NCBI GenBank assembly: GCA_019633425.1
Contig: WSUB01000231.1
Location: 1-53,952, forward strand
Source of the DNA: Tulasnella sp. 424
Lineage: Eukaryota > Basidiomycota > Agaricomycetes > Cantharellales > Tulasnellaceae
Direction: 5' to 3'
Length of the DNA stretch: 53,952 nucleotides
Shown: piece by piece, positions 35,993 to 48,248 of the stretch
How the letters are laid out: every line of letters starts with the position of its first letter
Numbering within the stretch: position 1 is the stretch's first letter
Notes under the pieces: model-generated
What the model saw: only the letters and a program-made list of their open reading frames with translations
What the model was told of the DNA's origin: nothing
Databases searched by the model: none
Position numbers and translations under genes: made by a program

Positions 35993-37615
35993 TCACGCCT
36001 GCGTAACTTCCACGATGATCTTCCCACTGTTTTTATTCAGTTCCATTTCACGGTGGGCTTCTTGAATCTCGGTCCATTTGTAGACCTTGAATCGCAATAA
36101 TAGACGTTAGCCGATTCCAGTTTCCTGGATTATTGGCTTATTGACCTTATGCACGTATATCTTGAAGTGACCAAGTTCCCCTGGGCTTTCCGTGCTACAG
36201 CCCTCGATCCGATTTAAGACGTCTCGCTTGAGCCCCCCCACCAGTCCAGTTTGGTACTCTTGACTCCGGCTGCGCAGAGTTGATCCTTGAATGCGCAGGC
36301 GTTTATACAAGATCGGGGTAATTTCTGCACCAGGCGGCATAGATCCTCCACCAAGCGTGGCAAGGAGAACCATTCGGCCATCCAATGCAAGGGATGAGAT
36401 ATTTTTGTTCCAGTAATCCTACAAGAGTTGATTAGAAGAGTCGACTGAATTCAAGTCCGAAAGCCGGTGGACGTCGAACTGGGAACGTACTTGAGCAATG
36501 AAATCGATAATGACGTCAACACCCTTTCCACCCGTAATTTCGCCAACGCGTTTTGAAAAGTCCTCGGTCTTATAGTTTACAGCATCCGTAGGTGGGAGTG
36601 GCATTGACTTGAGAAAGTCGAGCTTCTCTTGGGATCCGGCTGTGGTAATGATGTGGTTCCTTAACGTGACAAGCATGGGTGAGTACTGCGTCAAGAAAAT
36701 CGACATAATTCTGAGGTTCGTACGCTTTGAAGCGATTTGCTAACTGAATCGCAGCTATGCCCACCCCTGAGGCTCCGGCATGAATGAGAACGTTGTCACC
36801 TTCTTTGACGTTCGCAATCGTAACCAACGCCTGATATGCTGTTATCCAGGCCTCGGGGATGGCCGCCGCGTGCTCCCATGGGAGCTTCGTAGGCTTCGGG
36901 AGCAGCAACCCTGTGTTGACGAGCACATACTCTGCGTATGCTCCCTACGCAGCAGTGGGTAACTATGGCCGCAGACGGAGAAAGGAGCCGAATACTCACA
37001 CCATAAGTGAGACCGAAAACCTCGTCTCCAACCTGGAAGTCATGAACGTTTGGACCTAACGCGGCGATGGTCCCCGAAAACTCCACTCCCAAAATTTCGG
37101 TTGTTCCAGGAGGAACGGGATATTTGCCTTCACGTTGCCTGTAGTTGAGAGAATGTACACGTCAGCATTGACCGGCTTTGTCGGAAGGGGTATGAATCCA
37201 CACAGGAGACACACCAAATGTCCATTCGATTGAGTCCAAACATTTTCACCTCCACAAAAAGTTAGGATACAGCTCGCCACGGGCGGCTTGGACTCCAGAC
37301 CACACACCTTCACCAGAACCTGACCCGACTCAGTTGGCTGAGGTTTGGGGTAATCGCCGATGTACAAATTTTCGATGGGACCTTGGCCGTTCTTGACCAG
37401 AACCGCCTTCATTAAGTCGTTGGAGGACATAAAAACAAGTACTTTGTGCCCGGGGGAGAAAACGAAGCTAAGGTAGAAGGTCGTCGTTGAGGGCAGGATT
37501 TGCCCGTAGCGGAATTAATCCTTTCAGCTTTAAATGCCGTCATCGAAGGTTCGCTGGTGGAGGGATACAGTCATGGCGTCACGTGGAATGGGTGGTATAA
37601 TCATGTGTCAGCAAC
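35786..37615 (-). repeat. Tandem duplicated block B (oxidoreductase B with flanks)
   Basis: This is the second copy of the block at 33513-35393, in the same orientation, with the same gene, exon lengths and flanking words (see block A). Confidence 0.85.
35993..37430 (-). CDS. Quinone oxidoreductase-like protein, paralog B (7 exons)
   Basis: Exons in transcript order: 37308-37430, 37215-37249, 37000-37138, 36724-36944, 36491-36659, 36146-36418, 35993-36085. Every exon has the same length as in paralog A and the protein is also 350 residues, so no coding indel separates the copies. Motifs: [43 protein letters not shown]. One difference is at the exon 2/3 junction, where the codon is Trp here and Ser in A. 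Predicted function as for A. It may serve as a stress or detoxification duplicate; that is inference. Confidence 0.93.
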
Positions 37616-38590
37616 GGGTTCGGCGCCTCCACCATAGAAGCGTACTCTGAACATAAATAAAATCCGCCTCCAAACCGACCGTGTACGACGTCCAGATTGC
37701 CGAAACTACAAACTTTTGCAATGCAGCAGACAACGAGAACAGCAACAAGACGTATCGCAAATTTATCGTTAATAACCGCCGGAACTCGGAGGGACTCGAT
37801 TTATCATTCTCACAAAATCTAGCCATGAAGAGACATACCCTAGAACTCATCTAACGCAAGCTCCAGCAACTTGTCGCATAGTTGCCGGCCTTTGAATCAA
37901 ACGACGAGTCCAAAGTGATGAAAGGCGGCTGCTTGACCCTCCCCTCCCCGGTACTAGCATAAGGTGCAGCATCACAGCTACCTATCAACCGCATTATGCG
38001 ATGTATTTCCAATCGATTTGCTCGACATCAATACATATAGCGAGATGTGGAATACAAACCTACGGATTGCCTACATGGCTGGATCAGGAACGTGGAAGAG
38101 CCTGGAAGTGATGGTCGGCAAGGTAAGGAAGATCTGCCGGTTTGCCGCAGTTTATCCTGCCACCTCAGACATCTCCATGTTCTCCTCGACGACGAAAAGG
38201 CGCAAGGAACTAGTCGAAGTATGTTAAAATTAGCCGTGGAAGTTGCCGTCTCCCGAAAACGGAAGGTCTAGATCTACGTTTTGCCTAGGCGAGCGGCTAC
38301 CCTTGCTACCCAGGGATTAGGACACAGCATGGACCCATTTACTTTGCAATTGAAAGCACAACCGGATTACTGAATTATACACACTGTGAGGCCGATCCTC
38401 GACCACATGTTGACATAATGAGCTCGTGACGACGCGATGCCCAGACGGCAACTACTCCTGCGCGGCGCGCGGCCGGCGGAGACCAAACCGCTTCTGTCTC
38501 TCGCGACGCGTCAGGGCACAATGCTTTGTTGCAAGCCAGAGCAGGCGACACACCCCACGTTTAAACCCATTTTACGAGACACCCCATATG
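37431..38590. other. Intergenic, no gene supported
   Basis: Bases 37431-37615 are the promoter of oxidoreductase B within the duplicated block, with TTTAAA near 37530 on the minus strand. From 37616 to 38590 I see only short frames without motifs. Confidence 0.45.
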
Positions 38591-38597
38591 TATAAAA
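38591..38597 (+). promoter_or_regulatory. TATA box of the secreted-protein gene
   Basis: TATAAAA lies 219 bases before the ATG at 38810. The interval is strongly C/T-rich (about 38640-38780), a pattern common in strongly expressed fungal genes. Confidence 0.6.
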
Positions 38598-38809
38598 GTG
38601 AGGCGGGCATTGACCAACACCACTCGTTGGTGGCTTTCCGTTCTTCGCTCTTTATCCCTCCACCCACTTTTTCTTTGCACGCCGGACGTGTTTCCTCTCC
38701 TTTTCTCGTTCTTTTTCTTTCAACCCCAACTTGCGGTTTTCAGCTACTCACTTTCTTTTTACTCCCAACCATACCTGCTTGACGCATCAACTTCCTCCGA
38801 TTGTTCAAC

Positions 38810-40000
38810 ATGAAGCTTTCGTCATTTACTGTCCTCGTCGCCACTGCCGCGTACGTTTCGGCATACCCACTCCTTCAATGGAGGAAGCGGGACGTCGATC
38901 CCGCCATTGTTCCCGACTTTGGGTTCGAAAGCGGTGTTAACCCTACTGGTGCGAGGCCTCGTGGCGGTAAACATTTTGTCCAAATGCTGAATAGGCCATT
39001 GCTTCGTTTGATCTCGTAGGCACTGGAGACTGTGATGGGGCGCCCGGAACCAATGTTAAGATCCCCTGCTTTTGCCCTCCACCCCGCGATGTCATGCTAA
39101 AGGTGAGAGGCATCAGCCCACAATCTCTCCTTAACAAGGACCTTACTAATCTAATCGCACTCTCGAATGATTCGATAGGCTCTAAATGAGAATATTGCTG
39201 CTGGGCATTGTGTCAACAACACCGTCGTTTCATTCGACTTCCCGACGGATAATTCCATTCAATCCGAGATTTCTCGAATCAACGGTGTTTTGGTCACCCT
39301 TCAAAACCTCAGAGGACCGGGTGTTGGCTGTCCAGCTGCTTCAACCACGCTCAACGCGCGTCGTCAAGCTCTGCAGGACCAGCTTGCGAGCGGCAACACG
39401 GTTGTACCCGCCACCACGGTTGCACCCGCCACCACGGTTGCGCCAACCACCACGGTAAGTTGATAGGGTTCTCGGCGTTGTATCCGTCAGTCTCATTTAA
39501 ATCTTATTTATTGCCAAATTACACAGACATCGACAGTAGCCCCGGCTGCAACGACGACCGCTGCTGCTACCGGTTCCTCTGACTTCCGCTCTCAAGTCGC
39601 AGCACTGGCCCCAGACCTTGGCTTTGAATCTGGTGTCAATCCAGATGGTGAGTTTTTCCATCCCTATTCCTTATTCAATTGGTAACTGATTCAGATTTGG
39701 CACTTTCTTTCATTAGGGACTGGTAACTGCGACGGCGCAGTTCCCGGCGGTCCGAAAATTCCTTGCCAATGCCCTCCGGCTAGGGATGAATTCATTAGCC
39801 AACTTCAAGATAACGCCGTCGCCGGCAAGGCAGTGCACAATCCTGACGTAAAGGTTGACTTCCCGCTTGACAATAGCGTGGCAAGTCAGAAGGCTCGTAT
39901 CGTTGCCAGTCTGATCACGATTCAAAACTTGAAGGGACCTGGTGTGGGATGCCCAGCAGTTTCGACCACGCTGTCTCAGCAGTTGGCAGCTCTCGGTTAG
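38810..40000 (+). CDS. Secreted protein with two tandem Cys-rich domains (5 exons)
   Basis: Exons are 38810-38948, 39020-39102, 39179-39454, 39527-39647 and 39717-40000; they total 903 nt and encode 300 residues. An N-terminal signal peptide (cleavage after YVSA, about residue 18) is followed by a Lys-Arg site at 26-27 suitable for Kex2 processing. Two homologous domains follow. Each starts D(F/L)GFESGVNP, then GTG(D/N)CDG, IPC(F/Q)CPP and ends LQNLRGPGVGCPA or IQNLKGPGVGCPA. A Thr/Ala/Pro-rich linker with repeated VAPATT, likely O-glycosylated, joins them. Each domain is interrupted by an intron after NP(T/D). Similar proteins are widespread in mushrooms; their function is unknown to me. Confidence 0.92.
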
Positions 40001-42917
40001 ACATGTCCTTTACTCGCAGGAATTTATTTCGTCTTTCTTTTGACGGTTTAGTTATGCGAGTCCAGTGTGTTGCGGAGGGTTGACACGTTTTGTGGCCCAA
40101 GATTCTTGCCCAACCCCACAGGTCCAACCTGCTTGCTGGGTTCCCGATAAGGCTTTAAGACGCCTTTTCAAGGCTTCTGATGTCTTTAATACTCAGCCAG
40201 ACAAGGGTCACTCGCTGTTCTCGTGTTCACCAGGGTTGAGTTCATTTACCGGTACCGCGCTTGTTCGGGAACGCTTGAGACACGGAGAACGAAGCGGCAA
40301 CTAATGGCCATCCGTAGCTTATACGCATGCGGCACAGTCTAGTAATTGATAGTTCCGACGTCGTCGAGTTTCACTCCCTGGGCATAGTTTCACTGACCAA
40401 TTCGGCAGTTTCGAAGGAGTGAAGCTTTCCTGGATACGGAGAGCAAAAGTGATTTGATCCTCTCAGATGCAAGTCCCGTTCTCTTAGTAGGTATTTGTGT
40501 AGACGTCCTCCAGCGCCTGGGCCTCAAGCTCTTTGCGCCAAGTATCGCAAAGGAAGCAAAAGAACGTGCACGCGAAAGTAAGTAGGCGGCACGAAAACAA
40601 TCGGCCTGGGAGCCAAGCAGACGCTTCGATCTTCAGCTCACGGGAGACGCCCGAGTCGACAGTACGCTGTTGTCTAAATATTAATGTTAATACTGTAAGA
40701 CTGTAAACACATCGTTCTTCCAATCTTCTTGGCAAACAAGACTCGTGAGTGCCGTCACATCGAGAGCAAATTCCACAGACACTCCTCGGGAATATGAATC
40801 CGTATCAAATACGTGTGTTCTATATCATTTATAAAGGTTTGAAGGTGGAAGGCTATCCCAGTAAACCCTCAAATTCCGCATTCCTTCGCGCCAATAAGGG
40901 GGGGGGGATCGGAAAGCTGGCCGTCTGATCAAGCTGGGCCACAGTCTCGTCTTAGTTATCGCATCGTTGAAGTCGAACTCTCGAGTCCTCCAAAACTAGA
41001 GACTTCGTCAAACTCCTAAGCTGGAGAGCGAGAAGCTTCCCAAGAGAGGCGATGGGCCTAAGCTGTTCAGAGCAATACGGAGGATCGTCTGAGCTCAAGG
41101 CGTGAAATCGAGTACAGTATGAACGCACCGCCTCATGAGCTATCGACATGGTGGTGATCTCCCCGGCACTTTGCGGCATCTGTATGATCTATTTCTAGCC
41201 CCGATACGAATCGACCAACCTTGTGCTAAAGATCAAGGTTGGCCTCAAACGAACGGCACATAGGGGTTGATGAGGAGCATTCCATAGCGAACCGGCGGAT
41301 CGGCCATCCCATATCAGTCGAAGGGGTCCCGTTCATAAACCCTTTTTTGGACACAAAAGGCAACTCTAACCATGTTTTTGCCCGATAAACCAAAGTTTAC
41401 ATATCGGAAATCCGCTATACCGCTCCCCATCCGTGCGCTACCAAGCTGTGCTTTTGAGAGCAGAGGGGAGACTAGGCCGGCGTTCATGTGTGGCTCTCCG
41501 GCGGTGTCCGGGACTCGGGTCTTAGGTAATCGAACGTTCGTCCTCTCCAGGCAACTTGGAAACGATGCCTTTCACGAAGAGTACAAGCCACCATCAGTGA
41601 TAGAACCTAGCGCGCAGTCAAATCTTCGGTTGGGGTTGGTTTTTTAATCTCGACCACACAGACTAAGAAATTTAGGAAAGGACGTGTTCGATTGAAGGAT
41701 TCCATATACGGAGGCGAGCCACCTTTTTCCTAGTTCTGGAATCATCGCGATGGGGTTCGTAATGGGGTCGGAATGGCTTCGTCACAAAGTCTCGGTGTCG
41801 GTTTCATTCAATGGGCCACCAGCTTCGCCATCCTTGGGGGCTTGGTTGGCCTTGTCTTGAATCCGCTTCGATCAGGTGTCGTGCGACGAACACGCCAGGC
41901 CAAGCCGCTGGACGAGACCAGAAATAAAAATAGACCTGACATCGCGCGTGTTGGATGAAAGGACGTTGTTTCCTCTTGGCTGTGACTCATCAGTTATGAG
42001 CACCCTGGAAGGTCATCAATCAGCCCAAGGTCTCAATGGTCCCTGACCGCCCTGCTGAAACAGACAGAAACGGATCATGAAAAAGCCCCAACATACGTTG
42101 AGAGGTTTGAAGCCGTACGAGAGACCTAAGCACTTGCAATGTTACTGAAGGAATCGTGCGCAGAGTGGTCGATCAATTGAGCGTCTTCAATTGTATGCAG
42201 CCCAGTGCGGTTATCAGTTCCCCTCTCTACCACAGTCGACTCTTGTCGGCCCAGAGTCCCCTGGAACACAACGCCCCCCAGCATCATCCCTTGGACCCCA
42301 AACGTCTTCTAATAGGGTCGAGAGGGTATTCCTATTCATTCTTAGCGCCCGAGCTATTCTAGCCATTGAAAGGTCCGCCGCGGGCCGGAGAAAGTTGCTC
42401 TTCTTGATTGGGTGAAAGCGATACAGACAGGTCCAGCTGCAGAGCGAGCACGTAAAACGATCTCAACGTACCTATGGACATCCTCTTCGCAGCTGCATCG
42501 TCCCTCACTTGCAAGCCCAGTATACTTAAGTATGGCCAACGAGTCGCACGTTTTCCACGACGGGATTTCTCTCCCTGCCATGAGGCGGTTGTGGCGGCCG
42601 AAGGACTTTCCGCACTACCGTAAACCCGGGCCAGGGACTGCCCAAGCCGCTCTCACGGGACCATTGCTTCCGATTAGTGTCCAATGAGCGTTAACGTTTC
42701 TACCATCACATTCAGTCCCTTTGCGCCAGAGATCGGGGCAAAAGTATTAATAAAGTTGCCGGGCCGAGCAATCTTTCGGTGCCGTCGATATCGGACCCTA
42801 AGAAGCCCTACCGTAAATAAGGATGACGAATGGGCACGCTTCCCTGCCTCGAGTCCCCACGTACGCCCCCCGCCTCTACCTTCTTCCGACTTCTCCTCCT
42901 CTCCGTACACCCGATGA
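40001..42917. other. Gene-poor region of 2.9 kb
   Basis: No exon with family similarity was found on either strand. There is a G10 run at 40898-40907. Short frames such as 41372-41647 and 42412-42687 have no splice partners. The last ~100 bases form the C-rich promoter of the first DUF6533 gene. Confidence 0.45.
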
Positions 42918-44675
42918 ATGCTCGAACTCGCAGATGATCCAGCATTTGCTAGAGAAGTGGTTCTGCATGCTTGGGCTACCAAATATCTAACGAGTCGGTG
43001 ACGTTTCGTGGACGTCATGTACGCTCTAGCTTGAGTCTGATAACGATATTCAATCTTTCAGTCGCAGGTTTCACGATTCTCCTCTGGGATCATGCTTGCA
43101 CGTTTGAGGACGAGGTTCGATTCATGTGGCCTGCACCAAAGTCTCTGGTGAAAGGTCTGTTTTTGGGCGTAAGGCGTTCCGCGAGTATCCTCTGCGACTC
43201 AGAACTAAGCAGGCGTGAGGGTTTTCTCTACTCCATAGAATCGATACATTACCCCTATCTTTCAAGCCATCATCGTTTATCGTGGGTGTATTTTTAAGGT
43301 TATTTGTTGTCGCCGCGATGCTAATGCCTTCCTAATGCAGAGATGACCCGAGTGGCAGGCTTCTCGAATACAGTAAGTTACACATAGCAAGTCTCCATAA
43401 TACTTCGACTTAATCAAAACCGCCCGTGCTGTATCCAGTTGTAAGACCCCACACGACCTGGACTTGGAGAACCTCACTGATACACGTCCCCCCGTCCGAA
43501 CTCCCTGTTATCTCAGTTGCAAGATCTGGAATTTAATCAACGGTTTCGCAGAGATTGCCTCTATGGCGTCCTTGGATTGTAAGTAGACCCCCTTGTGTTT
43601 ATCGTGATCGATCCAGCTAACGACCCGTATCAAGTGCTTCTTCTCTTCCGGCTACACGCACTTTGGGGTGGTAAACGGAGTATCGTCCTAGGAACTTTTG
43701 CCCTCTACTTCTTTGCGTACTCTTCCCTTATTGCTGTGGGGGTAAAAAGCGCCATCGACCTAACGCGTATGTCCCGGCTTTCCCGTTATGGGTGACACGC
43801 TCGCTAACGCGGTTTATTATCAAGCACACATATCCTACTCCAAGCTAGCAAAAATGTGTTCCTCTGACTACAGGCCAAAACTGATGTCTGCGCTATGGGC
43901 TTTCGCTGTGAGTACCCTCTATTCAACGATGCTCTGGACGGCGAGGGGCTGGCCTAATGGTATATGACCGTCACACAGCTCTTTTCTGAATCCATCGTCT
44001 TCGGTATGACGACAATCAAAGCGATCGAGCACCACCGGTCCGACGAAGTTCAACCGCCTTTACTCAAAAGCCTGTACCGTGACCAATTCTTTTACTATTT
44101 CGTACGTGCTGCATGTGGGCCCGAGCCACCTAAACTGCTGGCTAACTGAGACCTTTCTTCCTCTCTCACATATGATCGTCCCGACAGACTATTATAGGTG
44201 AGCCTCATCCCACTCTATCCGATGTTAGCGCCGGACAGAGACTTAAGTCGCCCAATGATCTCAGTCGTTCGGACTTTCAATCTTCTTATATGGAATTTCT
44301 TACCTCCGTCGTTACTATTCCTCGGCGTTTTGTAAGCACACGAGACCAAATATTGCTGGGAACCCGACTTACATATTTCCGTTTGCGTGTCCACCATCTT
44401 ACAGCTTCATTTGGGCACTGGTGACTGCAGTGGTCTCCCGAATGATGTTAAATCTTCGAAGCGTAGCCTGCTCTAACATGCAAACCAGTCAAACGTTCTT
44501 TGGAGAGACTGCGTACAGTACTCGTATTGTATGGGCGCGGCGGAACGACGGCTTGGATTCGTCTCTCCGTACGCTCAGCCCGGACGACCCACCCACTGGC
44601 CAAAACAACGATCAGGAAGGTGGCGAGCCGATACGATTGCAAGAATTCAGAAGACGAGAGATTGTGGATGTATGA
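42918..44675 (+). CDS. DUF6533 multi-pass membrane protein, paralog 1 (12 exons)
   Basis: Exons: 42918-42993, 43062-43168, 43239-43281, 43341-43372, 43439-43440, 43517-43578, 43635-43766, 43825-43907, 43979-44101, 44188-44197, 44265-44331, 44405-44675. They total 1008 nt and encode 335 residues. The N-terminal AGFTILLWDHACTFEDEV is the DUF6533 signature, followed by KSLVKGLFL, LLLLFRLHALWGG and several more hydrophobic helices; the cytoplasmic tail is polar. Exon 5 (2 nt, TT) is flanked by CCAG and GTAAG and is needed to read CKIWNLI in frame; exon 10 has 10 nt. The first-exon donor (GTCGGT) is weaker than in the paralogs. Function is unknown; the family is large in mushrooms. Confidence 0.85.
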
Positions 44676-46499
44676 ATGCAGCCCGGTTTTACGTTGCCGC
44701 AGCCCCTCAGTCTCGGAATGGGGAACAAATGGAGTTGCCGGCGAGGTATGGTATTCGCTCCCTTGTCCCTCCATATTATGCTTGCTGGATGCGCCCATTC
44801 ATCGATGTTGCATTACTGGGAATCTCCACTCTCTATGTAAACTTGTAAATTGTACCTGCTTCACTTTGTAGTAGTAGAGCGCTGGGATGGTAAGGTGGCC
44901 GGTGCACGGACTATAAGTTCCGCGGGTGAGAGCCTTGCCCCCTCTTTTTGCCGCGGTACAAGGTACGGGGTAGAAGCCCGGTTGGCGATCAGGAATCTTC
45001 GAAAAGGTCAACCTGTGCTCTAGATCTCGGCCTGGACTTGTTCCAGTAGTTTGTCGCTATCCATTGTCCACTTACCTAAACGCCATGGGCAACGAAAGTT
45101 TGGTTTTGCCGGCGGTGGTAAATGTTTTTCATATATACACTCCAGACTATTAATTTGCTATATCTGGCTGTTATGTGCATGTGGAAGAACTTATGTGGCG
45201 CAGACCATTAATTGATGGTTGAAGCCAACAAGTATTGGATCGCCCGAAAGGATCGCCTCCCAACTCCGCGAGATCCGATGACGCGCCCCGGAGCACAATT
45301 GTCCCTTTGTAAGACCGTTTAACCCACCAAGACACCAGCCGGCGGACTTGGCTACCCTACCCCTCCCCCGGGCATGAGGCTCGCTAGATTGCAGGGTGGC
45401 CGCTTCACCTCACCTCGGCTCCTTGCTTCGACAACGCCCAGGAGAGTTGCTAATCGCGCGCCGAGCAGAATAAAACCAGGAGGAAAGTTCATCATGTGAG
45501 TAATCGATGCTTTGCACTTGCTGTCTGATATTAATCTTCTACCTTTTGAATTCGTCATTCCGATCTCTAGCGCGCGCCACTGCCCAATCCGGGCCCGGAA
45601 ACACCCGCTCGACTGGGATGAAGACTAGCCAGCTTTTGGCAAATTTGTCCGGCTCCGTCTGGAACAGGGGTTTTGCTCGTATTCGCTTGCTTCGCCATCG
45701 CCAGAATCTGATCGACCTCCAGGGTTCAAGGAGTTAGTTCAAGTTACGTGTCTGGTTAGCAGTGAAATGGATATTTTGTGGGCAGTCTTGGCACCCGCCG
45801 CATGATTTGGGGTTGAGCATTGTTTCGGAGTTGAAACAAAAATTCAGGAAGTCAGTCGGGCCTCGGGTAAAGAATTTGGCTTGGCTCGTATTTTTAGAGT
45901 GTTTAGTGTATGATGTCTCTCTTCCTCCCCGGATGAGTGAGACAGATCTCTGACAAAGTCTGGGGCGGCTCGTTATTGCCGGGGCAGAACCTTGTCCCGA
46001 GAAACATCGTCATTGCCGGCAACCAACCCCCACCGGCTCGCTTTCGAAGAACTTCCAAGGAATCGTGTTCGAATCCGCCCCGGCTGTGTACTTGTTGACA
46101 TCGTTATGTCGTCGGTGTAGCTCGTCTGGTACGAAGTAGCATGAGTATTATTACAGCAACCCCCCATTAGAAGGTTCTTTTCGGAATCTATTTCGCACAT
46201 TATTTGGTTCACATGCCGCTTTCCCTTTACGTGTTCAACCGTTATCCATGCTTTGGAGGCTTGGGGCGTGCCTTGAGTTGGTTTGGTTCAGGGTCTCGAC
46301 CACTAGTCCGGGTCCACGATCCCACGGGATCAATAATTCCAATGGCGCTAAGGGTCCACTTGTCGGAGCCGTCATGGTCCATAAATACATGCGACCAACC
46401 ATCCTCGACACCCCCGCTTGCCTGTCTCCCTCGCTCCCGCCGGCTCACAAACTGCTGCCGACGCTACTAACCCCCGGTCCTCAGCAAAACATCAAATGA
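44676..46499. other. Spacer between DUF6533 genes 1 and 2
   Basis: No gene is visible. A stretch at 44880-44960 superficially resembles a structured RNA but lacks tRNA box B. Short frames have no motif. The promoter of the second gene lies at the right end. Confidence 0.4.
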
Positions 46500-48248
46500 A
46501 TGTCAGACCTCACCCATGAGTTGGCGGTTGCGAAGCAGCTCGTGATGCATGCCGAAGCTTCACGATATTTAACGAGTTGAGTTGGTTGGCTTATTCCACG
46601 AACATTCGCGCTGGGATTTCTGACAGCTGGGTGTTCTTTCAGTGGCTGGTTTTACCATCCTTGTCTGGGACCATATGTCTACCTTCGATGATGAGGTTAG
46701 GTATATGTGGAAAGCACCGAGATCTCTCGTGAAAGTCTTGTACTTCGTGGTATGGCCCTTCACTTCCCACGAACGGATGAAGTTCGGCTCAAGCTTGCGG
46801 TCTCATCACCAGAATAGGTACCTAACACCGTCCTTCCTAGTTGTCACGGTCTATCGTGAGTCCCTGTCTGCGATGCTTAACGTTAACTTGAGACTGACGT
46901 TCGGACAGAGATGAGCCGGTTGGCGGTCTTCTCGGATATAGTGAGTTCCCGATTACCGGCCGATTTTGGTAGATTGCTAACTTACCTTTCTCCTCCAGTT
47001 GTAAGCGCCCAGCCCATCTAGCCACCCGATTCCCTGTTGACCATAAACTTAGCTGCAAATGGTGGATGACCTTGGGCGGCTTTGTCGAAATATCATCCCT
47101 GGCAATTTCGGATCGTAGGTTCCCCCCCCCCCCAGCTACATCCCTGGCAGTTGCATATCGACTGACGACTCCTCCACAGTGCTCCTCCTTTACCGACTGC
47201 ACGCCCTTTGGGGTGGGCGTAGGAGTATCGTGATCGCCACTTACGCTCTCTACTTTGCGGTGTATTCATGCATTACGACTGTCGGTTTGATCAGCGCTGT
47301 CCAGTTAGTTCGTAAGTCGTAATGTTCGTACCATTGAGCCAACTCGCTTAGCGGCTGGAAATCTAGCACACCTGCATTACAGTGATATCGCTAAAACGTG
47401 TGCTTCGGATTTCAAACCAAAAGGAATGTCTATAATATGGTCGTTCGCAGTGAGTCTTTACACCCTTCTAGCCGGCGGCGACAACACTGATGAGTCGATA
47501 TTTGATTTACCATCCGAAGCTATGTTGCGAGATACTAGTTTTTATCCTGACGGCGACCAAAGCCTTCCATCTTCGCCGTAACGCTCAGATGCGCTCGCCT
47601 GTCGTGACAAGCCTTTATGGTGGTCAGTTCTTATACTATCTCGTACGTATCCGTCGGTTCTTCAGCAACAATTAACTTTAACTAATGGTACCTTTGTCCG
47701 GTTGTTCGTAGATTATTATTGGTAAGAATGCCTGTTTCCCGCTCCGCAGGCCGAGGTAAAGAGATTAACGAGATTTATCGCCGTAGTTGTCCGCGCGTTC
47801 AATCTTTTCATTTGGGGTATTCTCCCTCCATCATTATTGTGGCTGGGTCTCTTGTGGGTATCCTCGCATACGCTGGAAAAGACCTTAATAACATATCCCT
47901 TTTTTTCTCTACAGCTTCATTTGGGCCCTGGTCACCACGCTCGTCTCGCGTATCATGTTACATCTCCGTCGAGCCGCCTGTGAACGCAACCATTCCGAAG
48001 CGACAGCGTTCTTCGGAGAGACCTTTGTTCCAGTCCAGAGCACGAGAGTAGTTTGGGCGCGAAGGAATAATAACAACACCACGACGATGGAATCGTCTAT
48101 TCACACTATATCTCAGGCTGAGGTGCCGGTCGCCGAGGTTCGTGAAGACGGAGATGGGGATGGAGATTGGAGCCGGAATCCTCGAGGCCGAGACGCCGCT
48201 ATCGAGTTGAGGAAGTTTAAGGCTAGGGCGTCAAGGTTATGGCCGTGA
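46500..48248 (+). CDS. DUF6533 multi-pass membrane protein, paralog 2 (12 exons)
   Basis: Exons: 46500-46575, 46643-46749, 46813-46855, 46909-46940, 46999-47000, 47053-47114, 47180-47311, 47367-47449, 47520-47642, 47712-47721, 47787-47853, 47915-48248. They total 1071 nt and encode 356 residues. The first 11 exons have the same lengths as in paralog 1. Motifs: AGFTILVWDHMSTFDDEV, NRYLTP, CKWWMTL, LLLLYRLHALWGG, then a long tail with NNNNTTT and EDGDGDGD. The 2-nt exon is again TT between CTCCAG and GTAAG. The intron before exon 7 holds a C12 run (47122-47133). Function unknown. Confidence 0.87.
47122..47133. repeat. C12 homopolymer inside an intron
   Basis: Twelve C bases follow the donor GTAGGTT in intron 6 of DUF6533 paralog 2. 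Such a run is prone to length error, but it lies outside coding sequence. Confidence 0.9.

Noticed and set aside
43373..43516. Single long intron between exons 4 and 6 of the DUF6533 gene
   Set aside because: It leaves the following exons out of frame in all three paralogs; the two-intron model with a 2-nt exon fits every copy.
44880..44960. Possible tRNA-like stretch
   Set aside because: There is no GGTTCGANTCC box and no foldable cloverleaf with a 7-bp acceptor stem.
46060..46090. GTTCGAATCC resembling a tRNA T-loop
   Set aside because: The T-stem does not pair and no D-arm or anticodon arm is present upstream.
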